From Thermotogae bacterium (lineage in GTDB: Bacteria; Thermotogota; Thermotogae; Thermotogales; DSM-5069): a stretch of DNA of 13,868 nt. Both the position numbers and the translations under genes were made by a program. Shown one piece after another: positions 7,151 to 13,868 of this stretch (its first letter is position 1; every line of letters begins with the position of its first letter). Location: assembly GCA_003641785.1 (NCBI GenBank), contig QNAO01000003.1:1-13868 (forward strand). The letters run 5' to 3'. Under the pieces are notes generated by a model, which made no database searches, was not told where the DNA came from, and was given only the letters and a program-made list of their open reading frames with translations.

Positions 7151-7948
7151 TTGAATGTTCTGAAACAAGCCGTTGACAAAATATCTATTAGATGCTCAGA
7201 AAAACCTCAAGTGCTGTTTATACTCGGTTCTGGACTGGGATTCATCGCTGATGAGTTCGAGGAGAAGATCGAGATCGAGTACTCCCAGATTCCCGGCTTT
7301 GCCAGATCAACCGTTCAGGGCCACAAAGGTAAACTTGTTGTGGGAAAGTACTGTGGAAAGTATGTCGCGGCGATGCAGGGAAGATTTCATTATTACGAAG
7401 GATGGAGTCTAAGGCATGTTGTTTTCCCTGTAGAAGTGTTTCGACAATTGGGGACTGGATATTTGCTGATAACCAACTCGGCTGGTGGAATTAATAGAAA
7501 ATTCAACCCAGGAGACATTGTCATGATATCAGATGTCATAAATATGACACTTCTCAAACCTGAGATTTCTTGCAAAGGAATTTCGCACGCAGGGAAGGTT
7601 CCTGTTGACAAAGAATGGACTGAAAAAACGCTCGCAGCGGCGAAGAAAATGTCTATAGAATTGAAGACAGGCGTGTACATAGGGGTTCAGGGACCGAGTT
7701 ATGAGACACCAGCAGAGATAAAGGCTTTTCAGAAACTTGGCGCCGATATGGTGGGAATGTCAACAGTACATGAGATGTTCACAGCCAGATCTGTTGGATT
7801 TAGAGTCCTGGGCATCTCTTGCATCACGAACATGGCCGCTGGAATCTTAGCCAAAAGACTTGAGCACAGTGAGGTTATGCGGGTGGCCAGCAGAGCCAAG
7901 GACAAGTTCGGTAAAGTTGTTCGAATTGCAACGGAGGTGCTTACTTGA
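7151..7948 (+). CDS. Purine nucleoside phosphorylase (trimeric, inosine/guanosine type)
   Basis: This cytoplasmic salvage enzyme of 265 residues splits purine (deoxy)nucleosides with phosphate into base and (deoxy)ribose-1-phosphate. Family signatures are FILGSGLG (23-30, phosphate loop), GRFHYYEGW (77-85, His80 equivalent to human His86), TNSAGGIN (108-115), GPSYETPAE (181-189, Glu185 equivalent to Glu201), VGMSTV (201-206, Met203 equivalent to Met219) and ISCITN (222-227). Asn227 equals human Asn243 and favours 6-oxopurines over the methylthioadenosine phosphorylase subgroup, which has Asp there. His239 aligns with human His257. The usual STVPE reads STVHE here. The TTG start has a strong GGAGG site. 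The gene opens an operon of RNA and nucleotide breakdown functions and overlaps the next gene by 4 nt. Confidence 0.93.
   Translation: MNVLKQAVDKISIRCSEKPQVLFILGSGLGFIADEFEEKIEIEYSQIPGFARSTVQGHKGKLVVGKYCGKYVAAMQGRFHYYEGWSLRHVVFPVEVFRQLGTGYLLITNSAGGINRKFNPGDIVMISDVINMTLLKPEISCKGISHAGKVPVDKEWTEKTLAAAKKMSIELKTGVYIGVQGPSYETPAEIKAFQKLGADMVGMSTVHEMFTARSVGFRVLGISCITNMAAGILAKRLEHSEVMRVASRAKDKFGKVVRIATEVLT
7934..7940 (+). promoter_or_regulatory. Ribosome binding site inside the PNP gene for the DHH phosphoesterase
   Basis: GGAGGTG lies 4 nt before TTG 7945 and selects that TTG, which overlaps the PNP TGA (TTGA), as the start of the next gene. Confidence 0.7.
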
Positions 7949-8931
7949 GTAGTAAAGAGATTCTATCCATCACAGCGGAAATTTTATCCACTAATAGAGT
8001 GCTCATTCTGGGGCATATAATGCCAGATGGTGATGATATAAGCTCTGTTGCCTCCTTATACCTTGGACTGAAAAAGCTCGATAAAGAGGTGAGATGTTCA
8101 ATAGATTACGACATTCCTTCTTACTACAAGGAATTTCCCGGCGTTTCCGCTATTGAGAACTACGAAAGCACCTGCGACTATGACCCCGAGCTAATCGTAG
8201 TTGTTGACAGCTCTTCTCCAGACAGAGTTGGACGATTTGCAGATAAGCTGAAACTTTTCAAGACCATAGTGATTGATCACCACGCTACTAACACGATGTA
8301 CGGAAATCTGAACTGGGTTGATGAATCAAGCGCCTCCTGCGCTCAAATGATATATATTTTGAATAATTCAATGGGTGTTGAATACGATAGGGAACTCGCC
8401 CTTGCAAATTACCTGGGCATAGCAACTGATACTGGGTTTTTCAAATACTCGAACACAGACTACAGAGTTTTCCAGGTGGCATCACAATTGGTTAAGCTTG
8501 GAGCAGAACCCCATTTTGTATCGACAACGATACTCGAGAACAAAACCTTAGAACAGCTTCAGTTGCTTTCAACGATGATCAATAACATAAAGGTTGAATG
8601 TGATGGACAACTGGTTTATTCACACCTCACATACGATGATTACGTCCTTCACAGATGTTCTGAAGACGCCAGTTCTGGATTTGTTTCAGAGCTCAGATCG
8701 GTCAAAACTGCCGAAGCCGCAGTGCTGTTTTCGGAATTTCCGCAGGGTGAGATACACGTGAGCATGAGATCGAAGAGATGGCTCGATGTCAGCGCTATCG
8801 CGTTCACACTCGGTGGAGGAGGACATCCAAGAGCGGCCGGCTGTTCTTTCAGCGGATACAACATTGAGTACGTAATTGACGAAGTGATCCCTCTGCTGAA
8901 AAGCAGCTTAAGGGATGAGCTTAAAGGATGA
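7945..8931 (+). CDS. nrnA: DHH/DHHA1 phosphoesterase, NrnA-type (nanoRNase / pAp phosphatase family)
   Basis: Relatives of this 328-residue enzyme hydrolyse 2-5 nt RNAs to mononucleotides and dephosphorylate 3',5'-pAp with Mn2+; some act on linear or cyclic dinucleotides. The DHH domain has HIMPDGD (His24, Asp28, Asp30), VVVDSSSPDRVG (Asp88), DHH (111-113), and ATDTGFFKYSNT (Asp162), so all expected metal ligands are present. The DHHA1 domain ends with GGGGHPRAAG (290-299), the substrate-binding signature. The usual DGDAIGS reads DGDDISS. There is no transmembrane, PAS or GGDEF part, so it is not a GdpP protein. Exact substrate preference (nanoRNA, pAp, or pGpG/pApA) cannot be read from sequence. 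Overlaps of 4 nt at both ends (TTGA, ATGA) suggest coupling to PNP and to the large GGDEF protein. Confidence 0.88.
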   Translation: MSSKEILSITAEILSTNRVLILGHIMPDGDDISSVASLYLGLKKLDKEVRCSIDYDIPSYYKEFPGVSAIENYESTCDYDPELIVVVDSSSPDRVGRFADKLKLFKTIVIDHHATNTMYGNLNWVDESSASCAQMIYILNNSMGVEYDRELALANYLGIATDTGFFKYSNTDYRVFQVASQLVKLGAEPHFVSTTILENKTLEQLQLLSTMINNIKVECDGQLVYSHLTYDDYVLHRCSEDASSGFVSELRSVKTAEAAVLFSEFPQGEIHVSMRSKRWLDVSAIAFTLGGGGHPRAAGCSFSGYNIEYVIDEVIPLLKSSLRDELKG

Positions 8932-11900
8932 TTGAAGTGAAGATAATTAAGCATCTTCGAGAAATTTACTGCGGAGACGAGTTCCTTGTGGCGGACGCTG
9001 AACACTATAAAAGGCTTCGTGTGTTGAAAGAAGAAGCTGTGAAAGATTTCAAAGAAGATATCGCAAAGTACTTCGTCAAGTTCCAGAATATTGAAAGCAC
9101 ATCCATTATACTTCCTGACAGTTACGAGATAAAAGACAGCGTCAAGGTGTACTTTCCATATTTTGAAGGCAAAAGAATAAACCTACAGAACGTTAATGAG
9201 AAGCAGCTTTTTCACTCTATACTTGAGATGCTACGAGAACTTCTGCATCAAAATGTGGCTATTCCTGTGCTGTCACTTGATGATTTTCTGGAATGGCGCG
9301 GTCATTACTACATGCTCATTCCGTGCTGGTTTAACTCTGAAAAAATGCCCGATAGCAAGTGTTTTGTGGCACCCGAGTTCAGAAAAATAGGAAAATGCAC
9401 TGTTGAATCCACCGCTTATGTGTTTGGAAAGCTTCTCAAAAGCATCTGCAGCGGTGAAGAGTTAATCAACGTGGCAGACCAGTTATCTGCTGAAGAGCCA
9501 GAGAAAAGAAGAATCCACATAAACGTTGCGAACTTCGCTATGCTGAAAACTTTGGCTCCTCGGACTGATTTAAGAAGATTCAGAAAAGTCATTGTGGATA
9601 GAAAAGAAAAAGAAGATATCTTGAACTTCGTTCGGAACAACAGAAGAGGCTTAGCAACACTAAATTTTATAGGCCCAGAGGGGTCTGGAAAAGCCACGCT
9701 TCTTGAACTCATTTCCGATGAATTGCGCTTTGAAAGTGGACAACATGTGGTGTGGATAAAAAGCACCTATCAATTTCTGGAATCTCTTCTTCAACTCACT
9801 GATGAAGAAACTCTGAAAGAGTTGCCTCAAAATCACAAAGATGTGATAGAAAAAGTGTACAGCAAGAAAGAGTTTAACTACGACGAAGCTTTGCTTTTTG
9901 CAGCTTTTCTCTTGAATAAACTGCAGTCAATCGTTCTGATAATTGACGATTTCGACGCATTCGATGAAGAATTCAAGGCGTTCATTCAACAGCTCATTTC
10001 GTATAATTATCAGCCACCCCATGCGATTATTATCTCGTCGCGTGAAAAAGTGAAAATGAAGATTGAAAAACATGTGATTGTCGAACCTTGGGATATATCA
10101 ACGGTGAAAGAGTACGTTACAAGGACTCTTGAAGGAACGATACCAGAAATAGATAAATTTTGCAGATGGATTCGTGCCGTTAGCGGGGGACGACCAGGTT
10201 ACATTGAGAAGATCCTAAAAATTCTTCATGAAAGGGATTTCTTCAAGAAAAATCACGCTTTGAAATTAGAAGAGCTGTTTGAAATGGACTTTCAGGAAAT
10301 TGTTAGTCCCATTGTGGATACCTTTACTCACGAAGATGCGAAGTACATATCGTTGTGCGGACCACACTTCAATGAGAATGATTTGAGATTACTCGCAAGA
10401 GTTCTAAAAATGTCTTTGAAATCCATACACTCAATGGTTCAGCGCCTGCTGACAAAAGAGATCATCTACAAAGAGAGCAACAGATACGTCTTCTCGCTGA
10501 AGGAATTCTGGCAGAAGATGTATCACGCTGTAGATTCCACGACTCGAGAACATGTCCACACTGAGATGGCAAGGCAAATTCCCGAAATTGCAAAGGCGGC
10601 CTGGCATCTTGAAATGCTTGGTAGAAATGCTTCTGCGGCAACAAGGTACTTACTCCATGCTAGGAAGATGATTCGAGAATACAGCAATCTGGGAGCAGCT
10701 TTAAACTACATCGACAAAGCCCAGAGATTGATTGGAAACCGATCGAGTTACGCGGCCGTGAGCTTGAAGTTCAGAGCTTTGGAAATCAGAGGCGAGGCGA
10801 GGAGTTTGGAAAATTTTGCCTATTCTTTGCCTCGGAAAGATTGCTTTGCGTTCTTTTCATTCGCCTCTTTTGTGTGCGCGGCCAGAGTGGAGGAAGCGAG
10901 ACTAATTATGAAAGAATTTCCTTCTGTTGTTGAAGGAAGAGCACTGTATTCCAGAGTACTGAGGCGGTATCTTACTCTAAAGCTTTCAACAGAGGAAGGA
11001 AAGCTTGTTGATAAAATTGAAGCACGCGTTTTGGAAGAATTGGCAGAACAGTTGAAACCTATCGCGCTACACCAAAAGTTAAAAGCACGAGTCTTGAATA
11101 TTCTGGGTGGGTTTGTAACTGGATATTCACGAACAAAATCCATGGATTTGCTCCTGAAAGCACAGGAGATATCCGAACAATGGAACTTTAAAGACGTTCT
11201 TGTTGAAACTCTGAATCGTATTGCGACAGTGTTCGGTACATCTCCGGGGGTCAGCGAAATGCTTGAAAGAGCTGTGAAAATCGCGCAGGAAATGGGAGCA
11301 ATTGGTCTATCCCTCGAACCGCTGTCGAATTTAGCCTGGTCCAATCTGTACAAAGGGAACATCAGGAAGATGTTTTCTGAACTTCGTGTTCTTAGACGCA
11401 CGGCTTCACTCGCAGGAAATATGAGATTGGAGGCTTATTCGTACTTTGTTGAGGCCAATTTTCATATATACAACAAAGAATTCAATGAGGCTGTGGAAGA
11501 TCTGGAAAGAGAACTGAAAATAGAAAAATATCTGGGCATCGAAGAAAGGGCTTTGCGTGGTTTGATCGTCGTGAGCTGTATGAAAGGTGATTTATCGCAC
11601 GCCCGCGAGATTATCCAGAAAAATATGGAGAACCCCGCGGTGAATCAAGTTCACTTTGTCGAGTTCCGGAATCTGATACTCGCTGAAACCGATGAAGAGT
11701 TTCGAAAAGCCTGGACATGTTTCAGGCACAAGGAAACACCCTACTGGAACGAAGAAAGCTGCCAAATTTTTTCCAAGAGGCTCGCAAAAATTGATCCGGA
11801 GGGATTTCAGATACTTGCGGAAAATCTTGAAATTGAAGCAATTCAAAGCAGTGCATTGCTGTCTTTAGCTCAAATCTACGAAGGATTGGCTTTCTTTCAC

Positions 11901-13001
11901 AAAGAAAGGAAGAACCCAATTCTCACTTATAAATACGCTGAAAAGGCTGTCCCCCTGTACAAAACCACCCACTTCGATGGCGCCGCTGATGTTCTAAGTA
12001 AATTTTTCGGTGTTAGTGGCGGAGTCGATGAAGCGCTTTCTGAGATTCAGACCTTGAAAGAGAAACTACCAGAAGAACTGAAGAAAATTGTCAGTTTGAA
12101 TGAAAAAAAGATACGGTTATCTTTTCGGTCTATGAATCAAGCAGCGTATAATTTGGACACTCTGAGAGTGATCAATCCACAGCAGAATCTTGAAACAGTT
12201 CTCGAATTCCTGCTAACGCGGCTTATCAACACCATTCCGGCAACAAAAGCGGCTTTGTCGTTGATCGATGGCGAAGGAAACCAGCTTTTCTGTGCAAAAT
12301 TCGGAATAAGGGAGATTCCCGAAGACTACAGTATGAGCTTGGAACCACTTCGCATCAACTATGAAACGAAAGTCTATGAAGAGTACAAAGCCAGAATTTT
12401 CGTTGCCAATCCGGGTCTGTATTTAAACAGTATTTCATCAATGGAAACCATGTCGGCGCTGATAAGCTTCGAAGAGGCGATGATATACTCATTGAAAAAC
12501 GTTATTATCTATCACCAAAGTATCATGGATCCGTTGACAGGGCTCTTTACAAGGTGGTATTTCATGACGCGCTTGCGGGAAGAATTCGACAGAGTTAAGA
12601 GATACAGTGGAAATTTCAGTGTTATAATGGGCGATATCGATGACTTCAAATCTGTAAACGACACCTATGGACACCAGATGGGTGATGAGGTTCTCAAATT
12701 CATTGCAGGAGTGTTGAAGAGCTCTACACGCTCGACAGACATCGTCGGCAGGTATGGTGGAGAAGAATTCATAATAATCCTTCCCGGTACTGGTCTTAAC
12801 GGAGGATTTTCAGCCGCCACGAAGATTCTGCAGCAAATCGCGGATCTGAATCCTTTTGAGTTTCCGATAACAATGAGTATGGGAGTTTCGAGCTTTCCTG
12901 AAAACGAAGTGGCTGAAGCCGATGAACTGATAGCCCTGGCAGATAAATCTCTGTACGAATCGAAAAGAAGGGGTAAGAATCGTGTCACAGTCACAAGATG
13001 A
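8928..13001 (+). CDS. Giant cytoplasmic GGDEF protein: kinase-like - STAND ATPase - TPR-like - GAF-like - GGDEF
   Basis: This 1357-residue signalling protein has no signal peptide or membrane helix. Residues about 12-180 look like a protein kinase fold without catalytic motifs: a VAPE (147-150) followed by ESTAYVFGKLL resembles the APE and helix-F region, but no HRD or DFG is found. Residues about 215-440 form a STAND (MalT/AAA_16-like) ATPase with P-loop GPEGSGKAT (249-257), Walker B VLIIDDFD (336-343), sensor IISSR (368-372) and the SGGRPGYIEKIL helix (419-430). A winged helix follows (about 462-545). Residues about 550-1045 are helical TPR-like repeats. Residues about 1062-1195 resemble a shortened GAF domain. 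GGDEF covers about 1197-1357 with DIDDF (1236-1240), GGEEF (1277-1281), an I-site RSTD (1268-1271), Lys1346 and Lys1350. The guanine-contacting positions are Thr1208 and Arg1217 instead of Asn and Asp. ATG 8928 sits in the nrnA stop (ATGA). The domains upstream of GGDEF are inferred by eye. Confidence 0.85.
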   Translation: MIEVKIIKHLREIYCGDEFLVADAEHYKRLRVLKEEAVKDFKEDIAKYFVKFQNIESTSIILPDSYEIKDSVKVYFPYFEGKRINLQNVNEKQLFHSILEMLRELLHQNVAIPVLSLDDFLEWRGHYYMLIPCWFNSEKMPDSKCFVAPEFRKIGKCTVESTAYVFGKLLKSICSGEELINVADQLSAEEPEKRRIHINVANFAMLKTLAPRTDLRRFRKVIVDRKEKEDILNFVRNNRRGLATLNFIGPEGSGKATLLELISDELRFESGQHVVWIKSTYQFLESLLQLTDEETLKELPQNHKDVIEKVYSKKEFNYDEALLFAAFLLNKLQSIVLIIDDFDAFDEEFKAFIQQLISYNYQPPHAIIISSREKVKMKIEKHVIVEPWDISTVKEYVTRTLEGTIPEIDKFCRWIRAVSGGRPGYIEKILKILHERDFFKKNHALKLEELFEMDFQEIVSPIVDTFTHEDAKYISLCGPHFNENDLRLLARVLKMSLKSIHSMVQRLLTKEIIYKESNRYVFSLKEFWQKMYHAVDSTTREHVHTEMARQIPEIAKAAWHLEMLGRNASAATRYLLHARKMIREYSNLGAALNYIDKAQRLIGNRSSYAAVSLKFRALEIRGEARSLENFAYSLPRKDCFAFFSFASFVCAARVEEARLIMKEFPSVVEGRALYSRVLRRYLTLKLSTEEGKLVDKIEARVLEELAEQLKPIALHQKLKARVLNILGGFVTGYSRTKSMDLLLKAQEISEQWNFKDVLVETLNRIATVFGTSPGVSEMLERAVKIAQEMGAIGLSLEPLSNLAWSNLYKGNIRKMFSELRVLRRTASLAGNMRLEAYSYFVEANFHIYNKEFNEAVEDLERELKIEKYLGIEERALRGLIVVSCMKGDLSHAREIIQKNMENPAVNQVHFVEFRNLILAETDEEFRKAWTCFRHKETPYWNEESCQIFSKRLAKIDPEGFQILAENLEIEAIQSSALLSLAQIYEGLAFFHKERKNPILTYKYAEKAVPLYKTTHFDGAADVLSKFFGVSGGVDEALSEIQTLKEKLPEELKKIVSLNEKKIRLSFRSMNQAAYNLDTLRVINPQQNLETVLEFLLTRLINTIPATKAALSLIDGEGNQLFCAKFGIREIPEDYSMSLEPLRINYETKVYEEYKARIFVANPGLYLNSISSMETMSALISFEEAMIYSLKNVIIYHQSIMDPLTGLFTRWYFMTRLREEFDRVKRYSGNFSVIMGDIDDFKSVNDTYGHQMGDEVLKFIAGVLKSSTRSTDIVGRYGGEEFIIILPGTGLNGGFSAATKILQQIADLNPFEFPITMSMGVSSFPENEVAEADELIALADKSLYESKRRGKNRVTVTR

Positions 13002-13868
13002 GATCAGAAGAAAAATCCTTAAGATACTTTCCGATAACTCAAAGAAACCACCTATTTTGAAAAAAATATACAAAACACTTCAGGCTCACACTAAAGAGCA
13101 AAGGAAAGAAATAAGAAAACTCCTCTCTGGATTGCTTGAAGAGGGTGTCGTTTATCGTGATGGAAGAGGAAGGTATAAGAAAACCGAACAAAACACAGCC
13201 TTAGGAATCATCGAGTTTGCAAGACGTGGCAGTATGGCTTTTGTCACAACAGATGACGAAAGGGAAATAGCCGTGCCACTTGAAAACACAAAGGGAGCAC
13301 TCCATAAAGACAAAGTCCTTGTAGAAATTGTAGGAAAATGGCGGGATCTTCCAAGAGGCAGAGTCATAAAGGTTCTTCAGCGAGGTACCCATCTTGTAGT
13401 TGGAGTCTTCGATTTGAAAAGAAACTTTGGATTTCTTACTCCGGATGATCCAAAGATCGCATATGACTTTTTCATTCCTCCAGGCGCCACAAACGGTGCA
13501 AGGCCCGGTCAGAAGGTAATAGCAAGGATAACCAGATGGCCCACCGCGACTAAGAATCCTCAGGCGGAGATCGTGGAGATACTCGGAAAAGCCGATGATC
13601 CCAAAGTTGATCTTCCCAGTGTCATAATTAAGCACAATTTGCCCGAAGAATTTCCAGATGACGTTCTCAAACAGGTAGAAGCTTTGCCAAACCTTGTTAA
13701 AGAATCAGAAATCGCCAAACGAAGGAATCTCACTCAGAACGTGGTGTTTACCATAGACGGAGAAGATGCGAAGGACTTCGACGATGCAGTGAGCATTCAG
13801 CAGTTAAAAGACGGAAGATATGTCTTAGGTGTTCATATCGCAGATGTGTCACATTACGTTGAAGAAAA
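12982..13868 (+). CDS. rnr: Ribonuclease R, N-terminal part (3' end outside window)
   Basis: RNase R is a processive 3'-5' exoribonuclease that unwinds and degrades structured RNA, leaving very short oligonucleotides. The 295 visible codons give an N-terminal winged helix (about 5-65), a first OB/cold-shock domain (about 70-130, LGIIEFARRGSMAFV), a second one (about 135-205, VVGVFDLKRNFGFLTP) and the start of the catalytic RNB domain. That domain shows TIDGEDAKDFDDA, with Asp259, Asp265, Asp267 and Asp268 in the spacing of E. coli Asp272/278/280/281, and then HIADVSHYV. The winged helix plus two cold-shock domains favour RNase R over RNase II. The GTG start at 12982 lies inside the preceding gene (20-nt overlap) with AAGGGG 8 nt upstream; it is the first in-frame start. 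The gene continues past the right edge. Confidence 0.93.
   Translation, partial: MSQSQDEIRRKILKILSDNSKKPPILKKIYKTLQAHTKEQRKEIRKLLSGLLEEGVVYRDGRGRYKKTEQNTALGIIEFARRGSMAFVTTDDEREIAVPLENTKGALHKDKVLVEIVGKWRDLPRGRVIKVLQRGTHLVVGVFDLKRNFGFLTPDDPKIAYDFFIPPGATNGARPGQKVIARITRWPTATKNPQAEIVEILGKADDPKVDLPSVIIKHNLPEEFPDDVLKQVEALPNLVKESEIAKRRNLTQNVVFTIDGEDAKDFDDAVSIQQLKDGRYVLGVHIADVSHYVEE

Noticed and set aside
10820..11401. Antisense ORF of 193 codons inside the large GGDEF gene
   Set aside because: Its Arg/Ser-rich translation is a shadow of the TPR-like coding region; no start signals are visible.
13201..13635. Antisense ORFs (also 13152-13367) at the right edge
   Set aside because: The + strand here encodes the cold-shock domains of RNase R, with continuous family similarity to the edge.

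Overview
The window looks like chromosomal DNA from a member of the Thermotogota (Thermotoga/Pseudothermotoga-like). The reasons are moderate GC, dense same-strand packing with 1-20 nt gene overlaps, frequent TTG and GTG starts behind strong GGAGG sites, charged Lys/Glu/Arg-rich proteins, and a rhomboid-gatA-gatB arrangement. The taxonomic call is inference. All genes are on the + strand. I see no tRNA, rRNA, IS element, CRISPR array or phage gene, and no gene-free stretch longer than 136 bases.

Block 1 (2-904) is the 3' end of mnmA (tRNA 2-thiouridylase), cut by the left edge. A plausible extended -10 promoter overlaps its stop codon, followed by a 5'-leader hairpin (943-977).

Block 2 (1015-7014) is a tight operon: a rhomboid intramembrane protease, gatA and gatB (Glu/Asp-tRNA amidotransferase; no gatC in the window), an unrecognised exported beta-rich protein with an outer-membrane-like C-terminus, the radical-SAM protein HemW, and a flavin-reductase-like FMN protein. 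Most junctions overlap, which suggests translational coupling.

Block 3 (7151-13868) follows a 136-nt spacer holding a perfect 9-bp inverted repeat. It encodes a purine nucleoside phosphorylase, a DHH/DHHA1 (NrnA-type) phosphoesterase, a 1357-residue signalling protein, and RNase R (cut by the right edge). RNase R, NrnA and PNP form a logical RNA-to-nucleobase salvage chain: RNase R leaves short oligonucleotides, NrnA removes them, and PNP splits purine nucleosides.

The most interesting item is the 1357-residue protein within that chain. It reads as a kinase-like domain without catalytic motifs, a MalT/AAA_16-type STAND ATPase with a winged helix, about 450 residues of TPR-like helices, a GAF-like segment and a C-terminal GGDEF domain. 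The GGDEF domain keeps its metal, phosphate and I-site residues. Both residues that would hold the guanine base (by comparison with PleD) are replaced, so the identity of its nucleotide product is open.
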